Origin: Sphingobacteriaceae bacterium
Lineage (GTDB): Bacteria; Bacteroidota; Bacteroidia; Sphingobacteriales; Sphingobacteriaceae
Direction: 5' to 3'
Assembly (NCBI GenBank): GCA_014380615.1
Contig: JACMJM010000057.1
Span: forward strand, 54,125 to 118,124
DNA length: 64,000 nucleotides
Below the pieces are notes generated by a model. That model ran no database searches. It was not told the DNA's origin and saw only the letters and a list, made by a program, of their open reading frames with translations. Below, piece by piece: positions 26,113 through 34,200 of the stretch (positions are counted from its first letter, which is position 1; every line of letters starts with the position of its first letter). Position numbers and translations under genes: made by a program.

Positions 26113-27216
26113 ATGCTTAAATATATAACGCTTCCAGACCCGATTTTTTTTATCATAATATTTTTAATTGCGGTTATACTGGTGTTGATAGCCATTCCCT
26201 CCATTATACACGTAGCAAACCACAGAGCTTTATTTGATGATATTGATACCGGCAGGAAAGATCACAAATCGGGTATTTCGCGTCTGGGGGGTGTAGCTAT
26301 ATTTTGCAGCTTTATGATCTCCAGCTTGTTTATTCCAATTGGCGGGCAGTCGAGAGAGTTTCATTTTCTGCTGGCATCATGCCTTATTTTATTCGCCGTA
26401 GGTTTGAAAGATGATTTATGGGGAGTGAATCCAAGTACCAAATTCGGGATGCAGTTTATTGTAGCTTCGATAATGGTTCTATTGGCTGATGTTAGAATTA
26501 CCAGCTTGTATGGTGTTTTTTCGGTTTATGATATTCCCTATCCGGTAAGTGTATCTTTCACAATTTTGCTGATTATGTTCGTAATTAATGCCTTCAATTT
26601 AATTGATGGTATTGATGGTTTGGCCGGGGTAACCGGTTTGGTAGTTAATATTACCCTGGGAATAATGTTTGCGGACATGGGCGAAACCTTGCTTGCATCT
26701 ATGGCTTTTATCATAGCCGGAGCCTGTATAGGCTTTTTGCGCTATAATATTACCCCCGCCCAGATTTTTATGGGCGATACCGGCTCCTTGCTGCTGGGTT
26801 TTATTTCGATAGTTTTATCTATTAAGTTTATTGAGTTGAATAAAGTGAGCGGAGATAATGTGATTTTTTATAGTTCTGCTCCATCCATTGCGGTGGCTAT
26901 ACTTATCGGGCCCATTTTTGATGCGATAAGAGTTTTTACTCTCCGCACGATAAAAACCGGATCACCCTTTGTTGCAGATCGTAACCATGTACATCACCGT
27001 ATGCTCCACATGGGTTTTTCTCATATTCAAACTACTTTAATACTTATGGGCTTTCATATCGTAATGATTTATGTAGCCCTCTCATTACGTTTTATGGGTA
27101 ATTTTGCACTCATTGGGGTTCTTTTCCTTATTTGTTTGTTTTTCAATTTGCTCTTAACCTTTATGATAAGATCAAAAACCAGGAAAAGCTACCGCATTGT
27201 AAACTTTCTCTGGTAA
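26113..27216 (+). CDS. Undecaprenyl-phosphate sugar-1-phosphate transferase (WecA/TagO/MraY superfamily)
   Basis: A 367-residue polytopic membrane protein. The start ATG 26113 is preferred over the in-frame TTG at 26095, which lies inside an inverted repeat. Superfamily motifs are visible: DIDTGRKDHK near residue 42, the Mg-binding NAFNLIDGIDGLAG near 165-178, FMGDTGSLLLGF near 216, and the sugar-specificity HVHHRMLHMGFSH near 290. The last motif is the HHR type of WecA/TagO, not the MraY type. It would start a surface polysaccharide or O-antigen on undecaprenyl phosphate. It is not next to other glycan genes here. Confidence 0.87.
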   Translation: MLKYITLPDPIFFIIIFLIAVILVLIAIPSIIHVANHRALFDDIDTGRKDHKSGISRLGGVAIFCSFMISSLFIPIGGQSREFHFLLASCLILFAVGLKDDLWGVNPSTKFGMQFIVASIMVLLADVRITSLYGVFSVYDIPYPVSVSFTILLIMFVINAFNLIDGIDGLAGVTGLVVNITLGIMFADMGETLLASMAFIIAGACIGFLRYNITPAQIFMGDTGSLLLGFISIVLSIKFIELNKVSGDNVIFYSSAPSIAVAILIGPIFDAIRVFTLRTIKTGSPFVADRNHVHHRMLHMGFSHIQTTLILMGFHIVMIYVALSLRFMGNFALIGVLFLICLFFNLLLTFMIRSKTRKSYRIVNFLW

Positions 27217-27232
27217 ATGTGCTTTAGTGTTT

Positions 27233-28048
27233 ATGGAAAAACTGAACACTAAAACAGGAAATATCTCTACTTCCTATAATTTCAAATCTTCTTCGAACGC
27301 AGCTTTAACGGTAGTTTTTATTCATGGTTTCCCGTTTGATAAAACCATGTGGAATGAGCAGTTGGAACAACTTCCTGAAAGTGTGCGGGGGGTGGCTTAT
27401 GATATACGCGGATTTGGGGAAAGCAGTACCGATCATCTCTTTTTTAGCATCGACTTATTCGCTCGCGATGTTCTTCAATTAATAAAAACCCTTCAACTCG
27501 AATCCTGTGTGCTTTGCGGAATTTCTATGGGCGGATACGTAGCGTTAAGAGCATTAGAAATCTCTCAGGAAAATATTAAAGGTTTAATTCTTTGCGATAC
27601 CAATTGCAATGCCGATACTAACGAAGCTAAGCTAAAACGTTTTGCTTCCATAGAGCTGATTACCACAGGGGGTAAAAACGCTTTTGTAGAGGGTTTTGTA
27701 AAGAATGTGTTTAATTCCGAAACGTTAGATAAGCAGCCACAAACCGTAGATTTTCTTCGTAATTTAATGTTACGTGCAAGGGATGAATCAATTTGCGCTG
27801 CTCAACTGGCACTGGCTTCAAGAACTGATACAAGTGGTACTTTAAAGAATATCCAGCTTCCTGCATTGATTATAAAAGGAGAAAACGATAAGCTGATGTC
27901 GGAAGAACAAACCACACAACTTGCGAACGGTATTAGCGGATCGGAGTACATAATCATAAAAAACTCGGGCCATTTACCCAATCTCGAGAATGCGGCAGAT
28001 TTCAATAAGGCGTTAAACAACTACCTAAGCAAACATTTTCTTTCCTGA
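27233..28048 (+). CDS. Alpha/beta fold hydrolase
   Basis: A 271-residue cytoplasmic hydrolase (GTG 27227 in frame two codons upstream). Fold signs are FIHGFPFDKTMWNEQ near 32 with the oxyanion HG, DIRGFGES near 65, the nucleophile Ser in GISMGGYVALR near 93, an Asp in IIKGENDKLM near 220 and His in NSGHLPNLE near 250. The substrate cannot be told. It lies 16 bases after the transferase and the next gene follows within 16 bases, so they may be co-transcribed. Confidence 0.83.
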   Translation: MEKLNTKTGNISTSYNFKSSSNAALTVVFIHGFPFDKTMWNEQLEQLPESVRGVAYDIRGFGESSTDHLFFSIDLFARDVLQLIKTLQLESCVLCGISMGGYVALRALEISQENIKGLILCDTNCNADTNEAKLKRFASIELITTGGKNAFVEGFVKNVFNSETLDKQPQTVDFLRNLMLRARDESICAAQLALASRTDTSGTLKNIQLPALIIKGENDKLMSEEQTTQLANGISGSEYIIIKNSGHLPNLENAADFNKALNNYLSKHFLS

Positions 28049-28063
28049 TTGTTTTTATTGAGC

Positions 28064-29131
28064 ATGAGTGATACCGAAATCCTGCTCGATGAAAATAACC
28101 TGGTTTATGTAACCGATTCAACACCCGGGATTAGCCGCGAAGTTGTAAAGGGGGGCTACAGGTTTTTAAATTCAAAGGGAGAGGAACTAACCGACCCTAA
28201 AACTCTTAAACGTATAAAAAAGCTGGTGCTTCCGCCAGCCTGGCAAAAGGTGTGGATAGCTCCGAAAGCGAATGCTCATTTGCAGGCCACCGGGATAGAT
28301 CAGGCGGGCCGCAAACAGTATCGATACCATCATGATTGGGCAAAATCCCGAAACGAAAATAAATTTTACAGATTATTGGAGTTCGGCAAAAAGCTTCCCG
28401 AGTTTAGAAAAAACCTCAGGAAAGATTTGAAAAGGCGAGAGATGGATGAACGCAAGGTATTAGCCATATCTATCAGCTTGATGGAGAAAACCCTCATCAG
28501 GATAGGAAACGAATCGTATAAACAGCTCTATGGCTCGTATGGGTTAAGCACTTTGAGGGATAAGCACATTAAGATTCAAGGAAACACTATGAAGCTCTCT
28601 TTTAAAGGAAAAAAAGGGGTGATGCATGATATTGACCTGAACGACCGTACCCTTGCCAAGCTTGTAAAAAAATGCCGTGATATTCCAGGCCAGGAACTCT
28701 TTCAGTATTATACGCCCGGGGGCGACAGGCGCTCCATTGATTCGGGAATGATTAACCGCTATATCAAAGAAATAACCTGCTGTGATTTTACCGCCAAAGA
28801 TTTCAGAACATGGTTCGGATCACTGGAAGCGTTACGAATCTATTCTCAGTACGAGCAAACCGAACTCGAATCAAAGCGAAAAAAAGTAACGGTTGCCATG
28901 CTCGACGAGGTATCCTCTAAATTGGGAAATACACGTACGGTTTGTAAAAAGTATTATGTCTTTCCTCCACTAATAGAGTCGTATGAAAACGGAACCCTTT
29001 ATCCTTATCTTAAAAAAGTAAAAAACATTTTGACTTCGGCAAACGAAACCGCTCTTAACATGGATGAAAAAGTGTTATTGACTTATTTAAAAAACGAGCG
29101 AAAGAAAAAGGTATTGGCTAGAGCAGCATAG
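28064..29131 (+). CDS. DNA topoisomerase IB
   Basis: A 355-residue poxvirus-type topoisomerase IB. The start ATG 28064 fits the conserved N-terminus; TTG 28049 is in frame. Visible family parts are VLPPAWQKVWIAP near 60, QYRYHHDW near 95, YGLSTLRDKHIK near 165, FRTWFGS near 245, and the C-terminal TVCKKYYVFPPLIE with the catalytic Tyr at 297 or 298. The enzyme relaxes supercoils through a 3'-phosphotyrosyl link. The last 14 bases overlap the convergent TauE/SafE gene. Confidence 0.9.
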   Translation: MSDTEILLDENNLVYVTDSTPGISREVVKGGYRFLNSKGEELTDPKTLKRIKKLVLPPAWQKVWIAPKANAHLQATGIDQAGRKQYRYHHDWAKSRNENKFYRLLEFGKKLPEFRKNLRKDLKRREMDERKVLAISISLMEKTLIRIGNESYKQLYGSYGLSTLRDKHIKIQGNTMKLSFKGKKGVMHDIDLNDRTLAKLVKKCRDIPGQELFQYYTPGGDRRSIDSGMINRYIKEITCCDFTAKDFRTWFGSLEALRIYSQYEQTELESKRKKVTVAMLDEVSSKLGNTRTVCKKYYVFPPLIESYENGTLYPYLKKVKNILTSANETALNMDEKVLLTYLKNERKKKVLARAA

Positions 29132-29921
29132 ATACTGCCGCTACAATGGTCATGATTATAATAAAGCCTCTGTAATATTCTTCGGGCACTTTTTTGATGA
29201 TAAATACACCCGCAATTGCTCCCAAAAGAATTAGAGGTAAGGTTATTAAAGAAAGGAAAACGGTGTTTAAGGTTATAGTATGCCAGCTAAAAACATGAAA
29301 AGGTACCTTGGCCCAGTTTATAACCAGAAAAAACCATGCGGTTGTACCTATATAAACATTTTTTGGTAATCGTGCCGCCAGAAGATAAACAGCCATTACA
29401 CTTCCTGCCAAATTTCCAACCATGGATGTGAATCCCCCGGCAATACCTGTGGAAACAGAAAACCATCCGGCTTTCGGGATAGAATCCTTCTCACCCTGCT
29501 TTAACCAAATCATTAAAGGAATACTTACGAAAATGGTAATCGCCATAATAATTTTAAAGGTTTTATCATCAATATAGGCTCCGGCAAAAGTGCCCGCTAT
29601 AATGCCGACAGCCGCCCAGGGTAAAAGAAGTTTAAGATGTTTCCATGAAGCATGGCGATGATAGTAGAAAACTCCGAACACATCTGCTATGATTAGCATC
29701 GGAAGAATTATTCCGCTTGAATTATGCCCTCCGAAAACAAGAGCGAGCAAAGGGGCCGAAAGCATTCCGGCACCATGAACACCAGTTTTAGACATCCCCG
29801 TAAGGAGAGCCACAAGGCCTATCAAAACACAATTGGAAGGGCTAAGGCTGTATGAGAAAAGATCCGTCAAAGCGAGGCGAAAATACAGATTCGAAGGTGA
29901 AAATTTAAAAAAAATCATCAA
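29118..29921 (-). CDS. TSUP-family permease (TauE/SafE-like)
   Basis: A 267-residue membrane protein with about eight hydrophobic segments and TSUP-type repeats: LTGMSKTGVHGAG with LSAPLLALVFGGHNSSG in the first half and TGIAGGFTSMVGNLAGSVMAVYLL in the second. The family exports sulfite, sulfoacetate and related anions; the substrate here is unknown. The gene overlaps the end of topoisomerase IB by 14 bases. The first 20 residues (MMIFFKFSPSNLY) are a weakly supported extension. Confidence 0.85.
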   Translation of the reverse strand: MMIFFKFSPSNLYFRLALTDLFSYSLSPSNCVLIGLVALLTGMSKTGVHGAGMLSAPLLALVFGGHNSSGIILPMLIIADVFGVFYYHRHASWKHLKLLLPWAAVGIIAGTFAGAYIDDKTFKIIMAITIFVSIPLMIWLKQGEKDSIPKAGWFSVSTGIAGGFTSMVGNLAGSVMAVYLLAARLPKNVYIGTTAWFFLVINWAKVPFHVFSWHTITLNTVFLSLITLPLILLGAIAGVFIIKKVPEEYYRGFIIIMTIVAAVSMLL

Positions 29922-29998
29922 CCTCCATAAGAATACTTTTCAAATAAAATATTTAACGAAGGCTTGCAAGTGGGCCTGAAAGCCCTGTTTTAGCAATG

Positions 29999-30778
29999 TT
30001 ACGAATAAGGAATTTCGCTCTTAAATTGCCCCTTAGGTTTTTGATACTTTCTGAACCAACTGCCTATGGATAATTGAATAACACCCAAAAATGCCTCCCT
30101 GAAGATCCGGGTACTCATTTTTGATGTTCCCTCAGTTCGGTCGGTGAAAATAATCGGGACCTCTTCTACGTTGAAGCCGTGTTTCAAGGCTGTAAACTTC
30201 ATCTCAATCTGGAAGGCGTATCCTACAAACTTTATCTTGTTTAGTTCTATAGTTTCTAATACGATACGGCGATAACATTTAAAACCAGCAGTAGCATCCT
30301 GGATGGGAATACCCGTAATAAAACGTACATACACCGAGGCAAAATACGACATAAGCACCCTGCTCATGGGCCAGTTAACAACATTAACTCCTTTTATGTA
30401 GCGGGAACCGATCGACAGATCGGCACCATTAAGGCATGCTTCTCTTAAACGAATCAGGTCATCAGGATTGTGAGAAAAGTCGGCGTCCATTTCAAAAATA
30501 TAGTCATATTCCTGTTTCAAACCCCATTTAAATCCGTAGATATATGCGGTGCCAAGGCCCTGTTTGCCGCTGCGTTCTTCAATGTAGAGTTTACCGGCAA
30601 ACTCGCCCTGCAGGTGTTTAACAATCTCGCCAGTGCCGTCGGGCGAACCGTCATCTATTACCAGAATATGAAAAACCTGGTTTAAGGAAAACACCTTTCG
30701 GATAATTTTCTCAATATTTTCCTTTTCGTTATAAGTAGGGATAAGTACCAGGCTATCGGATAACACGTTTGCTTTCAA
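29999..30778 (-). CDS. Polyprenol-phosphate mannose synthase-like glycosyltransferase (GT2)
   Basis: A 259-residue cytoplasmic-membrane-associated GT2 enzyme, with PTYNEKENIEKII, DDGSPDGTGEI and the metal-binding FEMDADFSHNP, as in dolichol/polyprenol monophosphomannose synthases, which transfer a sugar from a nucleotide donor to a polyprenyl phosphate. TTG 30778 is the longest start; GTG 30766 (VLSDSLVLIPTYN) is a plausible alternative and lies better relative to the -7 element at 30784-30791. No C-terminal membrane anchor is present. The sugar is not proven. Confidence 0.85.
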   Translation of the reverse strand: MKANVLSDSLVLIPTYNEKENIEKIIRKVFSLNQVFHILVIDDGSPDGTGEIVKHLQGEFAGKLYIEERSGKQGLGTAYIYGFKWGLKQEYDYIFEMDADFSHNPDDLIRLREACLNGADLSIGSRYIKGVNVVNWPMSRVLMSYFASVYVRFITGIPIQDATAGFKCYRRIVLETIELNKIKFVGYAFQIEMKFTALKHGFNVEEVPIIFTDRTEGTSKMSTRIFREAFLGVIQLSIGSWFRKYQKPKGQFKSEIPYS

Positions 30779-30783
30779 TATTG

Positions 30784-30791
30784 CAAAAGTA
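30784..30791 (-). promoter_or_regulatory. Candidate -7 element for the GT2 gene
   Basis: On the minus strand TACTTTTG fits TAnnTTTG. It is only six bases before TTG 30778, which favours the GTG start at 30766 or a nearly leaderless message. Confidence 0.35.
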
Positions 30792-30803
30792 GTTTTTATA
30801 ACA

Positions 30804-30838
30804 CATAAAAGAAAACCCCGGGCGCATTGACCGGGGTT
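30804..30838 (-). terminator. Intrinsic terminator of the peptide operon
   Basis: An 8-bp GC-rich perfect stem, AACCCCGG (30814-30821) and CCGGGGTT (30831-30838), with TTTTCTTTTA on the minus strand. It lies 15 bases after the leftward POT gene. Confidence 0.85.
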
Positions 30839-30853
30839 AAAATATGTTAATTG

Positions 30854-32614
30854 TTAATGAACTCCATGCATTAACCTCTTTAAAAGCGGGGTTAGCAGCA
30901 TGATAAAGATTCCAAGCCCGATAGGTATGAAGGTAAATATGAGGAAGAAAGTAGTCATAGAATACTGGGCGGTGATCTGATCGATCATTCCACCCATAGT
31001 ACCGGCAATTTTATTCCCTATCGCGATAGCGAGATACCAGATACCAAACATAATGGCAATCATGCGGCCCGGTACAAGTTTACTAACGTAGGATAAACCC
31101 ACCGGCGAAATACACAACTCACCCATGGTATGGAAAAAGTAAGCCAAAACCAGCCACATCATACTTACCGAAGCTACTTTTGCTCCTTGCGGAATGCTTG
31201 TAGAGCCAAAGGCAAGCGCGGCAAATCCAATCCCCAGCAAAATCATACCGATTCCGTTTTTGTAGGTCGCAAAGGGATTGTATTTGCTTTCCCAGACTTT
31301 AGAAACCAGAGGAGCAAAGGTGATGATGAATAAAGAGTTTAATACCCCGAACCAGGTTGCGGGCACTTCTGCCTGAACATCGTTATACTGATTTTTAAGC
31401 ATATAGATCACTATTATCCAGATCAAAAGAAACCCTGAAGCAAGGATAATATTACCCAGCGCGTATCGGCCGAACGTTTGACGGAACAATTTGAATAGCA
31501 CGTAGGAAATGATGGCCAGCGGTATTATGGTAATTAATGTATTTACAATGTTGAATGCAATCTTCGAGTCGCCTTCTAAAATTCTTGCGGTGTAATCTTT
31601 AGCGAAAATGGTCATAGAACCGCCAGCCTGCTCGAACGAGGCCCAGAAGAATATGGTTATAAAGGCAAGAACGATTACAGCGATCATTTTATCCCTTAAA
31701 ACGGGAGTGTATTGTGAGATTCTTTTTACCAGGATAAAAACGAAAAGGATCAAGGCTCCGATAATGGCAAAGTTACTTCCCGTAAGGCTGCCTACGTTAA
31801 AACTGAAGAGGTTAAAGGATGTAATTTTTGATAAAGGATCGTTGATTACCCAAACAAGGCCTGTGAGCGCGATGATAGCGATTAACGCGATGTCTAATTT
31901 TGAGAATGGGTTTTGAGTAGATTCTTCAGGACTTTCGGTATTAGCGTTTTCCTTATCGAGTACTGGTTTAAGTCCGATTGTTCCGAAGATATTTTGTGTG
32001 AAGTAAAATTGCAGCATGCCTACAAGCATAAAAATACCGGCAAGTCCGAAACCGTAGCTCCATCCCCAATTGGGATTCTCACCAATATAACCGCATAACA
32101 ACATTCCCAAAAAGGCACCGGCGTTTACTCCCATATAAAAAATGGTATAGGCTCCGTCTTTCTTCTCAGGATATTTTTTATACATTTCAGAAAGTACAGA
32201 AGTCATATTGGGTTTAAAGAAACCATTTCCGATAACCAACAGGAACAAGCCCAGATACATAAATGCGGAATGGAATTCCATCGCCATCGATAAATGCCCT
32301 AAGGTCATTAACGACGCGCCGACGATTACCGCCCAACGATAGCCGATAATCCTGTCGGCAATATAGCCGCCCAGAATAGGGGTGAGATAGGCTAAAGATG
32401 TATACGATCCATAGATTGCAAGTGCGCTTTCACGGGGCCAGCCCCAACCAGGATTATTTCCTAAGATCGAAGAGGTAAGAAAAAGCACAAGCAGGGCACG
32501 CATCCCGTAATAGGAAAAGCGTTCCCACATTTCTGTGAAAAAGATTACAAAGAGCCCTTCCGGGTGCCCTAGTACTTTAGTGTGCATTAAATGGTCATTC
32601 GAGTGTGTCGACAT
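30854..32614 (-). CDS. POT-family peptide:H+ symporter 1
   Basis: A 586-residue proton-dependent oligopeptide transporter. The POT motif EMWERFSYYGMRALL is at the first helix (about 27-41), and GADIAD-type proton motif is seen as GGYIADRIIGYRWA near 80. GNGFFKPNMTSVLSEMY is the second POT signature. It has about 14 transmembrane helices with a loop near 210-235. It imports di- and tripeptides. It is the last gene of a leftward unit with a second POT gene (17 bases upstream) and a dipeptidyl peptidase IV gene. Confidence 0.92.
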   Translation of the reverse strand: MSTHSNDHLMHTKVLGHPEGLFVIFFTEMWERFSYYGMRALLVLFLTSSILGNNPGWGWPRESALAIYGSYTSLAYLTPILGGYIADRIIGYRWAVIVGASLMTLGHLSMAMEFHSAFMYLGLFLLVIGNGFFKPNMTSVLSEMYKKYPEKKDGAYTIFYMGVNAGAFLGMLLCGYIGENPNWGWSYGFGLAGIFMLVGMLQFYFTQNIFGTIGLKPVLDKENANTESPEESTQNPFSKLDIALIAIIALTGLVWVINDPLSKITSFNLFSFNVGSLTGSNFAIIGALILFVFILVKRISQYTPVLRDKMIAVIVLAFITIFFWASFEQAGGSMTIFAKDYTARILEGDSKIAFNIVNTLITIIPLAIISYVLFKLFRQTFGRYALGNIILASGFLLIWIIVIYMLKNQYNDVQAEVPATWFGVLNSLFIITFAPLVSKVWESKYNPFATYKNGIGMILLGIGFAALAFGSTSIPQGAKVASVSMMWLVLAYFFHTMGELCISPVGLSYVSKLVPGRMIAIMFGIWYLAIAIGNKIAGTMGGMIDQITAQYSMTTFFLIFTFIPIGLGIFIMLLTPLLKRLMHGVH

Positions 32615-32631
32615 ATATGTTTTTTTAAATT

Positions 32632-34200
32632 CTATTTAACGCCGCTCATTAACCTTTTAATGAACGGAGATGCGGCAATCATTATAATTCCGGCGATTAA
32701 GGCATAAACGGCTAGTTGTTTGTACCCATCGGTGTAGGTTAAGAGTTTTTGATAAGGGCTGTCGTTTTCATTGCCTTGCGAAATTCCGGCACCGATTAAG
32801 CCGGCAACATATTGTCCGTATGCGCTGGCCAGAAACCACATTCCCATCATCATGCCCTGGAGTTTCGCCGGTGCTAACTTAGTCATCGCCGAAAGGCCTA
32901 TTGGCGATAGGCAAAGCTCTCCGAGAGTAATTACGAGGTAGGCTATGGTGAAAACATCAAGCGAAGCTATGCCGTTTGAGCCCGCAAAAAAGCGACAGGT
33001 GTAAAATATATAAAAGGCACCGGCCAGGAATAGAAATCCGAGTCCGAATTTTACTATGGTATTGGGTTCGCGATTTTTTTTGTTCATCGATACCCAGAGA
33101 AGGCCCAGAAGCGGGGCGAAGATAATTACGAAGAGCGAGTTGGCGGCATTATTTACCCCGTTAGGATCTACCGTAAACGTACCCAAAAGTTTATTATCGA
33201 GATTGTATGCTGCGAAGAGGCTTAGAGAACCTCCGCTTTGTTCGAAAAACGCAAAGAAAAATATGGAGAAAATAATAAGGAATAAGGCCGCAAATAATTT
33301 ATTCCTTTCTGCTTTATCATAATTCCGCATTTCGTAAAAAAGGTAGAGTAAAGTTACCGGTCCAATGGTGTACATAAACCAATCGGTGTACTCTGTTTTT
33401 GCCACCATTATCATGATGACGGGGATAATAGCCAGTGAGCCGATATAAACCGCATACGAATGCCAGGCTTTGGTTTTTACTTTCTCTGTTATACTTGCGG
33501 GCGCGGTAGGTGCGGTTTGGCCAACGCTTTCTGTTAAAATTGGCTTTACCAATGAATTATCAGATGGAGGCAAGCCAATTGGCCCCATGCTTTTTTGAGT
33601 AAATAAAAAAGTGAGCAGGCTTATCGTCATCACAATCCCGGCCAGCCCGAATGCCAGGTGCCACGAATATTCTTTTCCTATGGTAATACAGGCATATCCG
33701 CCGATAAGAGCCCCGATGTTTATACCCGAATAGAAGAGTGAGAAGCCCGCATCCCGTCGAGGATCGGTGGCTTTGTAAAGAGTACCCACCATGGTCGAAA
33801 TGTTTGGCTTAAAAAAACCTGTTCCAACAACCGTAAAACCGATACCGAGAAAAAAGAATTCGTGAGGGTCAATAGCAAGAATGGCACTTCCCACTATCAT
33901 TAAAATCCCTCCCCAAAACAAAGACCTTCTGAAACCGAGAATTTTATCAGCAAATAAACCACCTATAAACGTGAATGCGTAAACAAAGGCTTGAGTTGCT
34001 CCGTATTGCAGATTCGCGTTCTCCTCGTTCATCAGTAACTCTGTTACCATGAAATAGGTGAGCATTCCCCGCATCCCGTAAAAACAAAACCGCTCCCACA
34101 TTTCGGAGAAGAAGAGGTACCAGAGTTGCTTGGGATATCTTCCTTTAAAGTTCTGTATTTCTTCGAGTGTTGGGTTATGGGAGGTTTCTATTTCTGCCAT
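32632..34200 (-). CDS. POT-family peptide:H+ symporter 2
   Basis: A 522-residue POT permease, clearly diverged from its neighbour. The signature is EMWERFCFYGMRGMLTYF near 33, followed by GGLFADKILGFRRS near 75 and GTGFFKPNISTMVGTLY near 125. Its ATG overlaps the stop of the dipeptidyl peptidase gene by one base (TAATG), so translation is probably coupled to that protease. Confidence 0.92.
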   Translation of the reverse strand: MAEIETSHNPTLEEIQNFKGRYPKQLWYLFFSEMWERFCFYGMRGMLTYFMVTELLMNEENANLQYGATQAFVYAFTFIGGLFADKILGFRRSLFWGGILMIVGSAILAIDPHEFFFLGIGFTVVGTGFFKPNISTMVGTLYKATDPRRDAGFSLFYSGINIGALIGGYACITIGKEYSWHLAFGLAGIVMTISLLTFLFTQKSMGPIGLPPSDNSLVKPILTESVGQTAPTAPASITEKVKTKAWHSYAVYIGSLAIIPVIMIMVAKTEYTDWFMYTIGPVTLLYLFYEMRNYDKAERNKLFAALFLIIFSIFFFAFFEQSGGSLSLFAAYNLDNKLLGTFTVDPNGVNNAANSLFVIIFAPLLGLLWVSMNKKNREPNTIVKFGLGFLFLAGAFYIFYTCRFFAGSNGIASLDVFTIAYLVITLGELCLSPIGLSAMTKLAPAKLQGMMMGMWFLASAYGQYVAGLIGAGISQGNENDSPYQKLLTYTDGYKQLAVYALIAGIIMIAASPFIKRLMSGVK